From Vicia villosa (taxonomy: Eukaryota > Streptophyta > Magnoliopsida > Fabales > Fabaceae), in contig NC_081186.1 in assembly GCF_029867415.1 (NCBI RefSeq), forward strand, positions 15,198,930 to 15,262,929: DNA of 64,000 nt. The letters are read 5' to 3'. The notes beneath the pieces were generated by a model, which worked only from the letters and a program-made list of their open reading frames with translations, searched no databases and was not told the origin of the DNA. Made by a program: the position numbers and the translations under genes. Shown piece after piece: positions 48,001-60,327 of the stretch. How positions within the stretch are numbered: position 1 is the first letter of the stretch; each line of letters begins with the position of its first letter.

Positions 48001-49284
48001 TGTAGTAGTCCTTTTCTCTTTTGTGTATCATATTTATTGTGTTGACAACTTGAGCAGTGTTTAACTAAATTCTTGACTGCGAGGTACATACCCGGCCAAC
48101 CGAAAGAAGTTCCAATGCGTGCTAATGTGGCCTTGACTCCAGAGTGTCCTCCTTCCGGTGTAGTGTGATGTTCCTTCAAAATACTCAAACGCAGATCTCC
48201 CAGATCCGGTATGTACACCTTGTTCTTGTAATACAACAGTTCTTGTGATAGTGAATAATCTGTGTTGGGCTGTAATGCTAATTTGAGAAGAGTCTGACCT
48301 GCTATGTCATATTTGTAGAACCTTTTGAGAGTTGTGAAGAGATCTGGAAATGGAGATGATACAGCAAGCAATAAGGAGGCCTCTTTTTCGTATTTTCTGC
48401 TGAGTGCATCCGCCACCAGATTTGTTCTACCAGGTTTGTAAGATATTTGAAAGTCAAAACCTTGTAATTTTGCTGTCCATCTCTGTTGTTCTGGTGTTTG
48501 TATTCTCTGTAATAGCAGATCCTTTAAACTTTTCTGATCTGTATAGATATGGAATTTGTGGCCTATTAGGTACTGACGCCATTTCTTTACAGATTCCGTG
48601 ATGGCAAACATTTCACGAACATACACCGAAGCTGCTTGCATTCGAGGGCACATTTTCTTACTGAAGAAAGCAATGGGATGACCCTCCTGTGACAGCACCG
48701 CACCAATAGCAACCCCAGAGGCATCTGTATCAATGTTGAATTGTTTTGTAAAGTTAGGTAGAGCTAAGACCGGCATGTCGGTCATTTTCCTTTTGAGATC
48801 TGTAAAGGCTACTTCAGCCTCTGTACTCCATGTGAATTTAATATGAAATCTTTAAGGAAGGTAGACTGTTTCTTAATTCTTTTGGGCCTTAAATTCTGCA
48901 TAACATTAGGACTGTTGATTAAAAAAAGTGAGCAGTCATTTTGGTTATTGTCCATGAAATCGTTGGGTGTTGTCAGTCATAGAAAAAGAAAGAGTTCAAA
49001 TCACAAGAAGAAAACAGAATTTTGTAGAGAGAGGAAGGTACCTGGATCATAGGCTTGCCAAGAATTTGAACGAGAGGCTTTCCAGAGAAGCGGGAGGAAG
49101 CAAATCGAGCGGGTATGATACCTACGACCCGGCTACGGAATTTGTAGAATCGACTTAGGTAAGCGTGAGCACCGGCAGCAGCTACAATTGAAACTCCAAC
49201 CATGATGCCAGGGATGATCCATGACTTCGAGTTATTGGAAGATGCAAACGAGGAAGAAGATGAAGGTGACGAACAAATTGCCAT
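42083..49284 (-). CDS. KDSB: CMP-KDO synthetase (3-deoxy-manno-octulosonate cytidylyltransferase)
   Basis: Eight exons: 49042-49284, 44952-44997, 44452-44538, 44251-44375, 43849-43988, 43655-43706, 43436-43546, 42083-42175. All borders are GT-AG and phases agree; the total is 897 nt, 298 residues, close to the about 290 of the Arabidopsis protein. The enzyme joins KDO to CTP, giving CMP-KDO for the pectin rhamnogalacturonan II. Visible: an N-terminal membrane segment ([17 protein letters not shown]), [17 protein letters not shown] (nucleotide-binding loop), [18 protein letters not shown] (CTP site), HLGIQ, and a conserved [20 protein letters not shown] end. The start at 49284 gives MAICSSPSS; an ATG 30 bases upstream is in frame but less likely. 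The family is known to be membrane-anchored in mitochondria. Intron 1 (4.0 kb) carries a gypsy insertion; the coding sequence itself is intact. Confidence 0.95.
46082..46272 (-). mobile_element. Probable 3' LTR of the intronic gypsy element
   Basis: On the minus strand a polypurine tract AAGGAGG, overlapping the pol stop codon, is followed by TGCATTTAG; the block ends CATTTATCTATCA. It contains TATATAATG. With no 5' LTR available the limits are tentative. Confidence 0.4.
46278..48834 (-). pseudogene. Ty3/gypsy pol, 5'-truncated: RNase H, integrase, GPY/F module
   Basis: A long open frame of about 835 codons lacks gag, protease and RT. It begins inside the RT/RNase H joint ([20 protein letters not shown]), then RNase H ([12 protein letters not shown]), the integrase zinc region ([19 protein letters not shown]), the catalytic core ([37 protein letters not shown] with D, D and E) and the module [10 protein letters not shown] to [10 protein letters not shown] Ser/Thr-rich tail of about 250 residues without a chromodomain signature ends at LKDFILN. 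The uninterrupted frame suggests a young insertion. It lies in intron 1 of KDSB in the same orientation as the gene. Confidence 0.85.
48835..48908 (-). repeat. Perfect 74-bp direct repeat flanking the intronic gypsy fragment
   Basis: All 74 bases are identical to 46280-46353, the last codons of pol. The repeat therefore places the 3' end of pol directly before the RNase H part. Confidence 0.95.
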
Positions 49285-49719
49285 GGCACGGGAAAGAGTC
49301 TGTAGGGAGAGCAAATGACAGTGGCAAAGTAGATAACAGCTTCAGATCTGTCTAGGTTAGATCCATTCTACGGAAGCGCTTCAGATCTACTACGCCGGGC
49401 GGGAAAGAGACTCTAGTTAGTGCGCCTCAGTTTTGTAAGAAGATTTCTTTACCCACCCCATAGAGGCACACCGCCAAATTGACAAAAGGGTCATGGTGCT
49501 TCCGTAGATGCATCTTCAATAGTATCTTTTTTTGTTTAACGCTATTTTGTTCCGTAGATGCACTTACGGAAGATTTCCTTAGAAGCATCTACGGAATCAG
49601 CCCAGATCCAGAAAACCATAACAGCAACATTTTTAACCATAAAAGACTCATGCATTGATTCATTGATTAATCGGCATTACAACGAAATTTCCAACAGAAA
49701 TTTAAGAAAACTAAGAGAT
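49285..49719. other. KDSB 5' flank and short inverted motifs
   Basis: The KDSB promoter should lie here on the minus strand, but no convincing TATA box was found. CTTCCGTAGATGC-type motifs occur at 49498, 49552 and, inverted, at 49590-49603, suggesting a small inverted-repeat element. Confidence 0.4.
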
Positions 49720-50220
49720 CTAAGAAATTACAACGGTTAAAAGAATGTCATCTGATTCATGCATCATTTGAATGCAATCCATGTCGAATTTCATTTCATC
49801 CCACCAACGTTCCTTTTCTCCGATCATAGAATAGGTCCTTGTTCTAAGCCTCTGGATCCTTCTGATGACTTCGTCGGGTTTGTACTCCCCCTCTAAAAAA
49901 GACATGATAGTCCTCTTGAGTTGGTCGAAGGAATGGATATTCCAAAACTTAATCGGCATGGTTTTCGATGGCCATTTCCGAGGATGTTATTTATGATGAA
50001 GATTCCTAAAATCGAAGCTGAATCGAGATAGGCTGTCTTCAAGACTTAAATGGTTTTCTGAAATACAAGAGTACTGAAACTTGAAGTATTTCACTGCATT
50101 CTCACAAAGAGCATGTTGCCACGTATCGAAATAGGATTCAGGCGGGAGGTTTTGAATTTCGAATAGTCTGATTAAACCATCGAGGACAGATGGCGCCCCA
50201 GGGATTCGAAACACATGCAT
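49720..50220 (-). pseudogene. Uncharacterised ORF of 166 codons with one in-frame stop
   Basis: The frame starts MHVFRIPGAPSVLDGLIRLF and is interrupted only by TAA at 49987-49989, continuing in the same frame as HPRKWPSKTMPIKF to a stop at 49720. The sequence looks coding: WQHALCENAVKYFKF, SLEDSLSRFSFDFRN, and a charged helical end EYKPDEVIRRIQRLR. I do not recognise the family. It lies just upstream of a TATA box on the other strand and may be within the LTR of the adjacent gypsy element, as an antisense frame. Confidence 0.35.
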
Positions 50221-50269
50221 GTGGGCAACGTGGCATTTCGTTAGCGTAGGACCGTTAGGGTCGAATTAG

Positions 50270-50277
50270 TATAAATA
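50270..50277 (+). promoter_or_regulatory. TATA box of the gypsy LTR
   Basis: TATAAATA followed by AGGGTC lies about 550 bp before the primer-binding site, consistent with an LTR promoter. The start of this LTR was not located. Confidence 0.5.
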
Positions 50278-50818
50278 AGGGTCTTAGTATCAGGATCCAG
50301 GGTGTTTATTTTGTACAAATCACTCACAAATCACTCAAGTATCAAGTGTTAAGAGAAAGAGTTCGCTGAGAAATGTACGTATGACACCAACACTTTAAAT
50401 ATGTTTGTATTTCTATTACAGAATCGAAATGTCTTTTAATTTCCTTTACTTTTTCGCCTAGTCTTTCTTTTGATTCAAGTGTCTTTACTTCTTTCGTTAA
50501 GTTGTTACATTCTTGCACTTTACATTCCTGAAACTTACATTCTTTTACATCTTCGTGAAAGTTTTACTTACGTTTATTAACAAGTTTACTTTTAGTTGTG
50601 TACTTCGTTAGTTTATTTCGCAAGTTATTTATACGTTCATACCATAACCAAGTTTTTTGAAGCGAAACGAAAGACCAAGAGAATATGAACCAAATTATCT
50701 TGAAAGACAACTCTTTGACTATGTCCTAGGATCAATCTAGTCGATCCTGCGAGTAACCAAAGTATATTTATAATTTGGAGGACTAGCGGTTGTTTACCGG
50801 AAATCACCGTAAAAAAAT

Positions 50819-50836
50819 TGGCACGCCCAGTGGGAC
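50819..50836 (+). other. Gypsy primer-binding site
   Basis: TGGCACGCCCAGTGGGAC follows the LTR end; it begins with TGG as needed for a tRNA CCA end and is closely similar to the site at 37184. Confidence 0.7.
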
Positions 50837-50899
50837 AGTGTCAAAAAGCTTATCATTAATTTGTTGTTTGTTTTTGCTTAGAATATCTCAAGAACTTGT

Positions 50900-53800
50900 A
50901 TGAACCTTAGGAGCGGTAAATTAACCAACAGTGCGCAACTGATTCCTAAACGAAGGTACAACAAGAAAATTGTCAATTCGACCAGTGGAAGGGGAAATCA
51001 AGATCCCCCACAAGGGTCAGGAATGAAGAATAGAAAAACACTTAGAAGGGGGGGGGGGGTTGAATAAGTGTAGCTTTAAAACTCTTAAGATAAAAATAAT
51101 TTGCACAATGATTTTTATCCTGGTTCGTTGTTAACTAAACTACTCCAGTCCACCCCCTTGGAGTGATTTATCTCACCTGAGGATTTAATCCACTAATCAC
51201 ACGAGATTACAATGGTTTTCCTCTTAGATAACCTCTAAGTCTTCTAGAGTATTCTGATCACAACCTGATCACTCTAGGAACACAATGCTTAGATACCCTC
51301 TAAGACTTTCTAGAGAATCCGATCACAACTTGATCTCCTCTAGTTCTTACAAATGAATGTAAACAAATTCTTACAAGAGTATTACAATGCTTCTTAAAAG
51401 CTATAATCACAACTGTGATATTTCTCTTAAAGTTTAAGCTTAATCTCACTAAGATATTACAAAAGTAATGAAGTGAGGTTGAAGATGAAGCTTGAGAGCT
51501 TTTAGAATTTGACAACGTTTCTGTATGTTTGCGCAAAGTTGTATATTCAGCTTCTCATCAGAACTTCTATTCATAGGCGTTTTAGAAGATGACCGTTGGG
51601 AGCATTTAATGCGTTGCGTGATCCGTACAACATTGCATTTAATGTTTTACTCTTTTGTCAACTACCTCGAGCCTTGCTTTTTCTGCTTTAACTGACGTTG
51701 CCTTTAATAGCTTCTAACGTTCCTTTTGTCAGTCAGCGTAGCCTGCCATCTTGTACTTGCTTCTGATATGATGTTTGTATAAACAACGTTTGAATATCAT
51801 CAGAGTCAAACAGCTTGGTGCAGAGCATCTTCTTGTCTTCTGACCTTGAAATGCTTCTAGCGCGATACCATGAGAACTTCAGTGCTTCTGCTTCTGATCT
51901 CAAGTTCTTTTGATGCTTCAATAGACCATGTTCTGATTCTGCTTGACCATCTTCTGATGTCTTGCGAGAGCATGTTCTGATGTTGCATACTTGAACCTTC
52001 TGAGTCAGTGCTTCTTGCGCTGATTTTGTGCATACTCTTTATATATTTCTTGAAATAGAAATTGCATAGAATTAGAGTACCACATTATGTCAAGCAAAAT
52101 TCATATACATTGTTATCATCAAAACTAAGAATATTGATCAGAACAAATCCTGTTCTAACAAGGAACAGTAGCAGCAAGTACTTCAAATGTTTCGACTTCT
52201 ATGCCAGAAGCACAGGAGATACCCACGTCGACAGGGTCTGCGGCCGTAAGAAGTTCTCAGGCCATGCCCGAAAATACGTCGATACCAACAGGGACAATGC
52301 CAGTATCTAGTTCGACTACTATGCCTCCTTTTACAGGCGCAACAGAAATACCACATTTTTCGACAAATTCTGCTAGTCAACTACATACCCCGAGGCCACC
52401 AATAGCATTCGAGGGTTGGAGACCTTCGAACCCTTATGGAATGCCACCATCATATATGGCAGGATTACAAGGTGCAGGACCTACCTACACTCAACCTGGT
52501 ACGGCGACATTTTCGCCTAACGCCGGTTCAGTAGGTCGAAGTGTACAAAACCCAGGCCTATCATGTCAAATGCCTACCTTAACTACAAATAATCAAGCAG
52601 CATTTAGGCATAAGATGGATGCAAGCAATCACGATATGGTGGGTGTCCTTGCTCGAGAAATGGGATCATTTTTTCTCCCTTAATAACAAACATTACCAGG
52701 ACTAACCAGGATAATGTAGAAACATATCAAAAGATATCTTCACAAATGGGACGTATAGCAGATTTATTTGGACCCCCTCAAACGTCTACTAGACGAAGGA
52801 ATAACCAGGCTACCGTTCGAGAAGACGAACTAATCTTAACACCTGTTCAAGATCTAGTTCAGCCATCTAGGCAAAGACCCGGTGAAAGAAATCAAGTGAT
52901 AGATTTAGAAAATTAGAACCGAAGGATCAATACTGGTCAACAAGAAGTTCTTGAAGAACAACCTAGGGTAGTCGTAGTTAAAATGGACCAACATCCAGAT
53001 GAAGTATTACACAGGGTTAGGAGAGACAATATGGCGACAGAAAATAACCTAACCACCCTGATAGAAAGAATTATGGCCAATAATGGCCTTAATACTGGAC
53101 TTCGACGTCCAAATTACACTTCCTCTGTAGCGGAGTATATTCTGCAAACTGAACTACCAAGGGGTACCAAAGTACCCAAATTTACAAAATTTTCAAGGGA
53201 TACTAGTGAATCGACTGTGGAACACATAGCCCGATATTTGACAGAGGCTGGTGATTTAGCGGGAAACGAGAATTTATGAATTAAATATTTCCCCAGTTCG
53301 CTAACAAAAAATGCTTTTACATGGTTCACCACCTTACCCCCAAATTCCATAGATGCTTGGGCACACTTGGAGAGGATGCTCCATGAACAATTTTACATGG
53401 GACAAACCAAGGTTAGTTTGAAAGAATTGGCTAGCATTAAGAGGAAATTCACAGAGCCTATAGATGACTACTTGAATAGGTTCCGTTTATTGAAATCAAG
53501 ATGCTTCACAGTTGTTCGGAACATGAATTAGTCGAAATGGCTGCAGGCGGTTTGGACTATTCAATTAGAAAGAAATTAGATACTCAATATTTGAGAGATA
53601 TGGCCCAGTTGGCAGATAGAGTTCGACAAGTCGAACGACTGAAAGCTGAAAAGGCCAGAGCAAACAAGAATTATAAGAAGGAAAGAGTAGCATATATTGA
53701 GGCTGAAGATGCTGAAGGTGAAACCTTCGAGGATTCATGTAGTTTCGAAGAGGTCGAAATAGACTTGGATGAATTAAAAGAAGCACCTTCGTACTCTTGT

Positions 53801-55097
53801 AAACTGCTCACCCCTTCCAATGGGAAAAATTCTGTCGAAAATGACAAGAACTACAAATTCCCAAAGAAAACATACACTTTTGACGTCACCAAGTGTGACA
53901 AAATTTTTGATTTATTAGTAAAAGATGGCCAGATGATTGTGCCTCCCAATTCCAAAGTTCCTCCGTTGGAACAACGGAAGAAACGAGGTTTTTGTAAATA
54001 TCATGGATTTTTAGGCCATAAAACCTCACAATGCTTTCTTTTCAGGGATCTAATTCAAAATGCTATCAAGGATGGTCGTTTGAAGTTCGCTGACAAAGGA
54101 AAGAACAACATGAAGGTCGATGTTGATCCCCTCAATGTCGCTGACACAAACTATGCTGAACCAGTCGACATCAACATGGTGGATGTGTCTGAAGCTGACA
54201 TCGCAGAATGGGAGATGGTTTCGACAGGAAAGCAGGCTACTGAGAGCCTAAGCAACAATGTAATCTTCAATACTGATGTTGAAGAGTCATTCGAGTCAAA
54301 GACCACTGAAGGTCTTAAGGAGAAAACTAGTGAGGCCACTGAAGACCTCAGGGTGAAGCTTCAACAGATAAGAATTTCTGAAGTTCCCCCAGCAGGAGTC
54401 AATATGGTGAACATTGGGAAACCTTTATCTGAAATCAAGGAACTAGAGAAGTGTCTGGTGAAAGAAAGAGAAAAAGGAAACTATGGAAATCCAAGGGCAA
54501 ATGAAAGCTTGAAAGGTTATCTCTGGAGGTGCCACGAGAAAAATGCTGGACGGATGCTAATGTGTCCAAGGTGCTCGATTATGCTGAATCGAAAGGTTCA
54601 AGCTAACTATGAAAGGTCCCAACGAAACAAAATGCAGGGGAACTGGAGGCAAGGAAACCAGTTGCTGAAGGTTTACCCAAGGGTTGGAGAAAGTCTTGTA
54701 AGTTTCCCGGTTCGATGTCATAAGGCAAAGACAGAAATCATTATGTGTCCCAGGTGTGGGGCAGTATATGATAATCTGATGGCGGAATCATTCGAAAGGA
54801 TATCATTCTCTACTGGTTGGGATGTTCAAGGAGTCAATCCTAACATGTACGTGCTCGATAATCGAACACCATCAAGAAGGCCCGATAGCCCCCATCCCAA
54901 GGCTCGCAGAGTGACATTCAAACTCCCCGAAGAAGTACCCATGGATAGATGGACACAAGCTGGCGCAGGGAATAACAAATGGCGAAGCTAGGATCAAGGT
55001 GGACGAACTGCAATGGCTTATAGAAGGCAGTTCCAGACGTCAAATCGAGAAATGTACAGGCTTGAAAATTACAAAGGTAGGAATCCGATGTCCAGAT
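50900..55097 (+). pseudogene. Athila/Tat-like gypsy gag, interrupted by a solo LTR and cut by a SIRE element
   Basis: The frame starts at 50900 (MNLRSGKLTNSAQLIPKRRY), is interrupted at 51023 by a SIRE solo LTR, and resumes at 52166. Capsid-like motifs follow (HIARYLTEAGDLAGNE, KNAFTWFTTLPPNSIDAWAH, YLNRFRLLKSRC), then 53501-54991 with a nucleic-acid-binding knuckle (FCKYHGFLGHKTSQC) and two CPRC motifs (MCPRCSIML, MCPRCGAVY). Stops at about 52681, 52914 and 53277 and at least two frame changes make it non-functional. At 55097 it is cut by the SIRE 5' LTR; protease, RT and integrase must lie beyond the window if present. Confidence 0.8.
51024..52160 (-). mobile_element. SIRE-type copia solo LTR with 5-bp target-site duplication
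   Basis: On the minus strand it starts TGTTAGAACAGGATTTGTTC and ends TTTTTCTATTCTTCA. The duplication AGGAA is at 51019-51023 and 52161-52165. It has a run of G (plus strand) near 51048-51059 that corresponds to the C run in the related LTR at 55098-55719. No internal region is present. Confidence 0.9.
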
Positions 55098-55719
55098 TGT
55101 TAGAACAAGATTTGTTCTGATCAATATTCTCTGTTTTGATGATAACATTAAATATGAATTTTCTATAAGATAATGTGGTACTCTAATCCTTTTCATTTTC
55201 CATTTTAGGAAATACATAAAGAGTATGCACAAATCAGCGCTCAAAAGCAACTGACTCAGAAGGTTCTGGATGGCTACATCAGAACATGCTCTGGCAAGAC
55301 ATTAGAAGATGGTCAAGCAGAATCAGAACAAGAATTGAAAGCTTCAGAAGAATGAAGTCAGAAGCAGAAGCTCTGAAGTTCTGATGGTATCTCGCTCAAA
55401 GCTCTTCAACGTCAAAAGACAAGAAGATGCTCTGCACCAAGCTGTTGTCTCTGATATTCAAGTTGTGATCAAGTTGTGATCTGTATACTCTAGAAGACTT
55501 AGAAGTTTTCTAAGTGGATAACCATTGTAATCAGTTGGATTAGTGGATTAAATCCTCAGTTGAGGTAAATCACTCTAAGGGGGTGGACTGGAGTAGTTTC
55601 GTTAACAACGAAGCAGGATAAAAATAATTGTGTTCATTGTTTTTATCTTACAAGTTTTTGAAGTCACACTTATTCAACCCCCCCCCCCCCCCCATTTCTA
55701 AGTGTTTTTTTATACTTCA
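55098..55719 (+). mobile_element. SIRE-type copia 5' LTR and primer-binding site
   Basis: It starts TGTTAGAACAAGATTTGTTC and ends TTTTTTTATACTTCA, followed by TGGAATCAGAGC (55722-55733), a Met-tRNA-type site. A run of about 16 C lies near 55678-55693. At 622 bp it is shorter than the related solo LTR (1137 bp), so it has an internal deletion. The left target flank is CAGAT. Confidence 0.9.
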
Positions 55720-55801
55720 ACTGGAATCAGAGCGTCGGTTCTAGGTGCAAGCACTTAACCGTGTTAGACAAAAGATTCAGGGAGAAAAACAAAAAATCAT
55801 T

Positions 55802-57711
55802 ATGGTTGAAACAACTTCATCTACTCCTACACCTGAAAAAAATAACAATGGTAATGGAAGCAATAGTTTCAATGGCTATAATAGACCACCAGTTTTTGAT
55901 GGTGAAAACTTTGAGTACTGGAAAGATAGACTCGAAAGTTACTTTCTTTGTCAAGATGGTGACTTATGGGATCTAGTGCTGGCTAGTTATACACATCCTG
56001 TAAATGCTCAAGGTGACAAGGTGTCTAGACAAGCCATGAGTGATGCTTAAAAGAAAGACTTCAAGAATCATCACAAGTCTAGAACAATATTTCTAAATGC
56101 TATCTCTCATGCTGAATATGAGAAGATAACAAACAGAGAAACTGCTCATGATATATTTGAATCCTTAAAGATGACTCATAAGGGTAATGCTCAAGTTAAG
56201 GAGACCAAGGCCTTAGCTTTAATCCAGAAGTATGAAGCATTCAAGATGGAGGAAGATGAAAACATTGAAGCAATGTTCTCAAGATTCCAGACTCTGACTG
56301 CTGGATTAAGAGTGCTAGATAAAGGCTACATCAAAGCTGATCATGTCAAGAAGATCATCAGAAACTTGCCCAGAAGATGGGGCCCAATGGTGACTGCATT
56401 CAAGATTGCCAAGAACTTGAATGAAGTGTCTTGAGGAGTCATGAAATAGAGCTGGATGCAAATGAACCTCAGAAGAAAGGTAAGTCAATTGCATTAAAAT
56501 CTAATAATAAAAAATGCACTAACTCTTTTAAGGCTGAAGAAGAAGATTCTGAAGAGTCAGAATCAGAAGAAGGAGAAAATGAACTCTCTATGATCTCCAG
56601 AAGAGTAAATCAACTCTAGAAAATCAAACAGAGGAACTTCAAGAACTTCAAGAACTTCAAAAGGCCTGAAAGAGGAGAATCTTCTGGACACAGAAGATCT
56701 GACAAGAAGAAGGTGACGTGCTATGAATGCAAGGAACCTGAACATTACAAGAATGAGTGTCCAAAGCTTCAGAGGGAAAAGCCCAAGAAAAAGTTTGAAA
56801 AGAAGAAAGGCTTAATGGCTACTTGGGATGACTCGGATTCTTCTGATCAAGAGTCAGACTCTGAAGATGAGCAGGCAAACATAGCGCTGATGGCCATTGT
56901 TGATGATGAATCAGAATCTACATCAGACTCAGATTCTGAAGAGGTATTTTCTGAACTTTCTAGAGATGAGCTTGTTTCCAGCTTAACTGAACTTCTGGAA
57001 ATCAAGGCTAAACTTAGTATCAAATACAAAAAATTGAGAAAGCTATTTGCATATGAAACTAAGAAGCTTGAAATGGAAAATACTGAACTTAAAGAAAAAG
57101 TTTTAAAACTATATAAAGATTTTGAATCATCTTCTAGTTCAGAAAAGTCTATTCCAAGTGTGAACAATATTCTTAAGGAATATGACTTGAGTTTCAGGAA
57201 GTTTCTATCTAGAGGTATTGGCAGAAGTCAACTAGCCTCTATGAGATATGGTGTAAGTGGAAATAAGAGAATAGGCATAGGATATGAGGGTGAAACCCCA
57301 TATAAACTTGAACCTGTTGATGAGATGAAAATTACATACAAACCTCTTTATGATCAGTTCAAGTTTGGCCATTCTCATGATATAAAGCACACATCTAACT
57401 CTAAGAGTTTCCACATAACACACACCAAGAAGTATGTTGCACACCCTAGAAAATATTATGCTATTAAGAATAGGGAATATCATGTTGTACCTCCTGTTAA
57501 TCTTCATGCTAAACCTCAGTTCAATCAGAACTTGAGGAAGACTAACCCAAAAGGACCTAAAAGAATGTGGGTACCTAAGGAAAAGATTATACCTGTTGCA
57601 GATATCCTTGGCAGCCAAAAAGACAAAGGAAAACATGTCATGGTACCTGGACTCTGGGTGCTCGCGGCACATGACGGGAAAAAGGTCTATGTTCCAAGAC
57701 CTGGAGCTTAA
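55802..57711 (+). pseudogene. SIRE-type copia gag with zinc knuckle
   Basis: The ATG at 55802 gives MVETTSSTPTPEKNNNGNGS; then FDGENFEYWKDRLESYFLCQ (copia gag domain), TAA at 56048-56050, ETKALALIQKYEAFKMEEDE, and from 56713 the CCHC knuckle CYECKEPEHYKNEC. An acidic Ser/Asp region (56820-56960) and a coiled-coil-like segment follow. Several stops and frame changes are present. Confidence 0.8.
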
Positions 57712-59682
57712 ATCTGCTGGAGAAGTAAAGTTTGGAGGGAACCAAAAAGGCAAGATCATTGGTTCTAGAACCATTTGTATTGAAGTGTTTTCTACTTGGA
57801 TATTCTGAACGCTCAAAAGGCTACAGAGTATACAATACTGAAACTCTTGTAGTGGAAGAGTCAATCAATATCAGATTTGATGATAAGCTTGGTTTTGAAA
57901 AGCCAAAGTAGTTTGAGAATTTTGCAGATATAGAAATCTCTAACTCAGATCCTGAAGAACCCAGAAGCAAAGTTTCAGAAGATCAAGTTGTTGCTTCTTT
58001 AGAGAATCTCAGAATATCTGAAGAGCCAACACTCAGAAGATCTTATAGACTCAACTCTGCTCATCCAGAAGATGTTATCATTGGAAAGAAAGATGATACT
58101 ATCAGAACAAGAGCATTCCTTAAGAACAATGCAGAATGTCAATTTGGTCTAGTATCTCTGATTGAGCCAACTTCTATTGATCAAGCTCTGGAGGATGCTG
58201 ACTAGATAATTGCCATGCAAGAAGAACTAAATCAGTTTACAAGGAATGATGTTTGGGATCTAGTTCCAAGACCAAAAGGATTTAACATCATTGGAACTAA
58301 GTGGGTCTTCAGAAACAAGCTAAGTGAAAAAGGAAAAGTTGTAAGAAACAAAGCCAGACTGGTTGCTCAGGGCTATAGTCAGCAAGAAGGCATTGACTAT
58401 ACATAAACCTTTGCACCAGTGGCCAGGTTAGAATCTATTCATCTTCTAATTTCTTTTGCCACTCAGCATAACATCACTCTATATCAGATGGATGTTAAGA
58501 GTGACTTCTTAAATGGTTATATAGATGAGGAAGTATATGTCCACCAACCTCCTAGTTTTGAAGACTCTAAGTCTCCAGAACATGTTTTCAAATTAAAGAA
58601 ATCATTATATGGCCTGAAGCAAGCTCCCAGAGCTTGGTATGAAAGATTAAGTTCTTTCCTTCTGGATAATGGTTTCACTAGAGGACAAGTGGATACAACT
58701 CTCTTCTGTAAAACCTTTAAAAAGGATATTTTAATTTGCCAAAGTTATGTTGATGATATCATATTTGGAACATCTAATGCTACACTTGGAAAGGAGTTTG
58801 CTAAGTCTATGCAGACAGAGTTTGAAATGAGCATGATGGGAGAACTCAAGTATTTTCTTGGGATCCAGATTAATCAAACTTTTGAAGGAACCTATATTCA
58901 TCAGACCAAGTATGTGAAATAACTTCTGAAGAAGTTTAATCTTTTCGAAAGCAAAGAAGCAAAGACTCCTATGCATCCAACGTGTGTTTTAGGTAAGGAT
59001 GAGGTAAGTAAGAAGGTAGATCAGAAGCTCTACAGAGGTATGATTGGATCTCTTCTATATCTTACTGCTTCTAGACCTGATATTCTATTCAGTGTATGCC
59101 TGTGTGCTAGATTCCAATAAGATCCTAGAGAATCTCACTTAACAGCTGTTAAGAGGATTCTGAGGTATCTGAAAGGTACTACTAATGTTGGTTTAGTCTA
59201 CAGAAGATCTGAAGAATACAACTTAGTAGGATTTTGTGATGCTGATTACGCTGGAGATAGAGTTGAAAGAAAAAGTACTTCTAGAAGCTGTCAGTTTCTG
59301 GGAAGTCATCTGATCTCTTGGTACAGCAAGAAGCAAGCCACAATTTCCCCCTCTACAACAGAAGCAAAATATGTTGCTGCTGCTGGATGTAGTACACAGA
59401 TGCTCTGGATGAAGAGTCAGCTAGAAGATTATCAAATATATGAGAGTAACATTCCTATCTTCTGTGATAATACTTCTGCTATATGTTTATCTAAGAATCC
59501 AATCTTACATTCCAAAGCTAAACATATTGAGATCAAACATCACTTCATTAGGGACTATGTTCAGAAGGGTGTTCTTTCTTTAAAATTTGTGGATACAGAA
59601 CATCAATGGGCTGATATCTTCACAAAACCCCTTGCTGAAGATAGGTTTAAGTTCATTCTGAAGAATATCAGTATGGATTAAT
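57596..59682 (+). pseudogene. SIRE-type copia pol: protease, RT and RNase H; integrase core deleted
   Basis: The protease active site is WYLDSGCSRHMTG (57596-57808 frame). The next recognisable part is already the C-terminal side of integrase (GYSERSKGYRVYN near 57800), so the integrase zinc region and catalytic core are missing. RT follows with WDLVPRPKGFNIIGTKWVF, LYGLKQAPRAWY and YVDDIIFG, then RNase H ending ADIFTKPLAEDRF. Stops at 58203, 58404, 58920 and about 59119 break the frame. Confidence 0.85.
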
Positions 59683-60195
59683 GCCCAGAGTGAAAGGATG
59701 AGAAGATCTAATATGTGGATTAGATTTGAAATTATTATTTATTTTCTTATCAGAAGTTCTTAAATTATTGATCAATTAGATATTCTGATTCTGTTATTGC
59801 TAACGTTTCATATGTCTAAGTTGATTCAGAATTTCTTTTAAAGCAAAACAGCTGTCACCAGCTATTCCAGATGATGAACACGTGTTCATTCTGAAGGGAC
59901 AAGCATGCGTGCAGTTGATGAGACGCCGCCCTAGGTAACTGTGCAAATCATTTCAAATATCACGTTTTACCCTAACGTCACTCAACATTAAATGCATTTG
60001 ATTCAAATTCTGTAAGTGTTCATTCTCAGAATCTCATTGCATATTTGTTTCAAATCCGTGTCTATTTAAACATCTCTCATAATCATTTTTACTCTTTTCA
60101 CTCATTCATCATCCTCCTATTTTATGCGTTTCTGCAACCTATTCTCTCTCTTCTCAAACCCTAAAAAGAAAACCAAAAATCTCAGAAGTGCTTCA

Positions 60196-60327
60196 ATGGC
60201 TTCCCCTTCAACTCAGAATATTGGTTCGTCTTCTCAGCAACAACATCAACAAGAACAAGATTAAGAGCAACAACTTGTTCCCTAGATAACTTGTTCGATT
60301 CCTTTGGATCAGTTGGAAGTTATCTGC
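60196..60327 (+). pseudogene. Start of the SIRE 3' (env-like) ORF, broken and cut by an Ogre LTR
   Basis: After pol, an ATG at 60196 opens a Ser/Gln-rich start (MASPSTQNIGSSSQQQ) that stops at 60262, typical in position and composition for the extra 3' ORF of SIRE-lineage elements. The Ogre LTR begins at 60328. Function is unknown for this family, and nothing here is intact. Confidence 0.45.
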
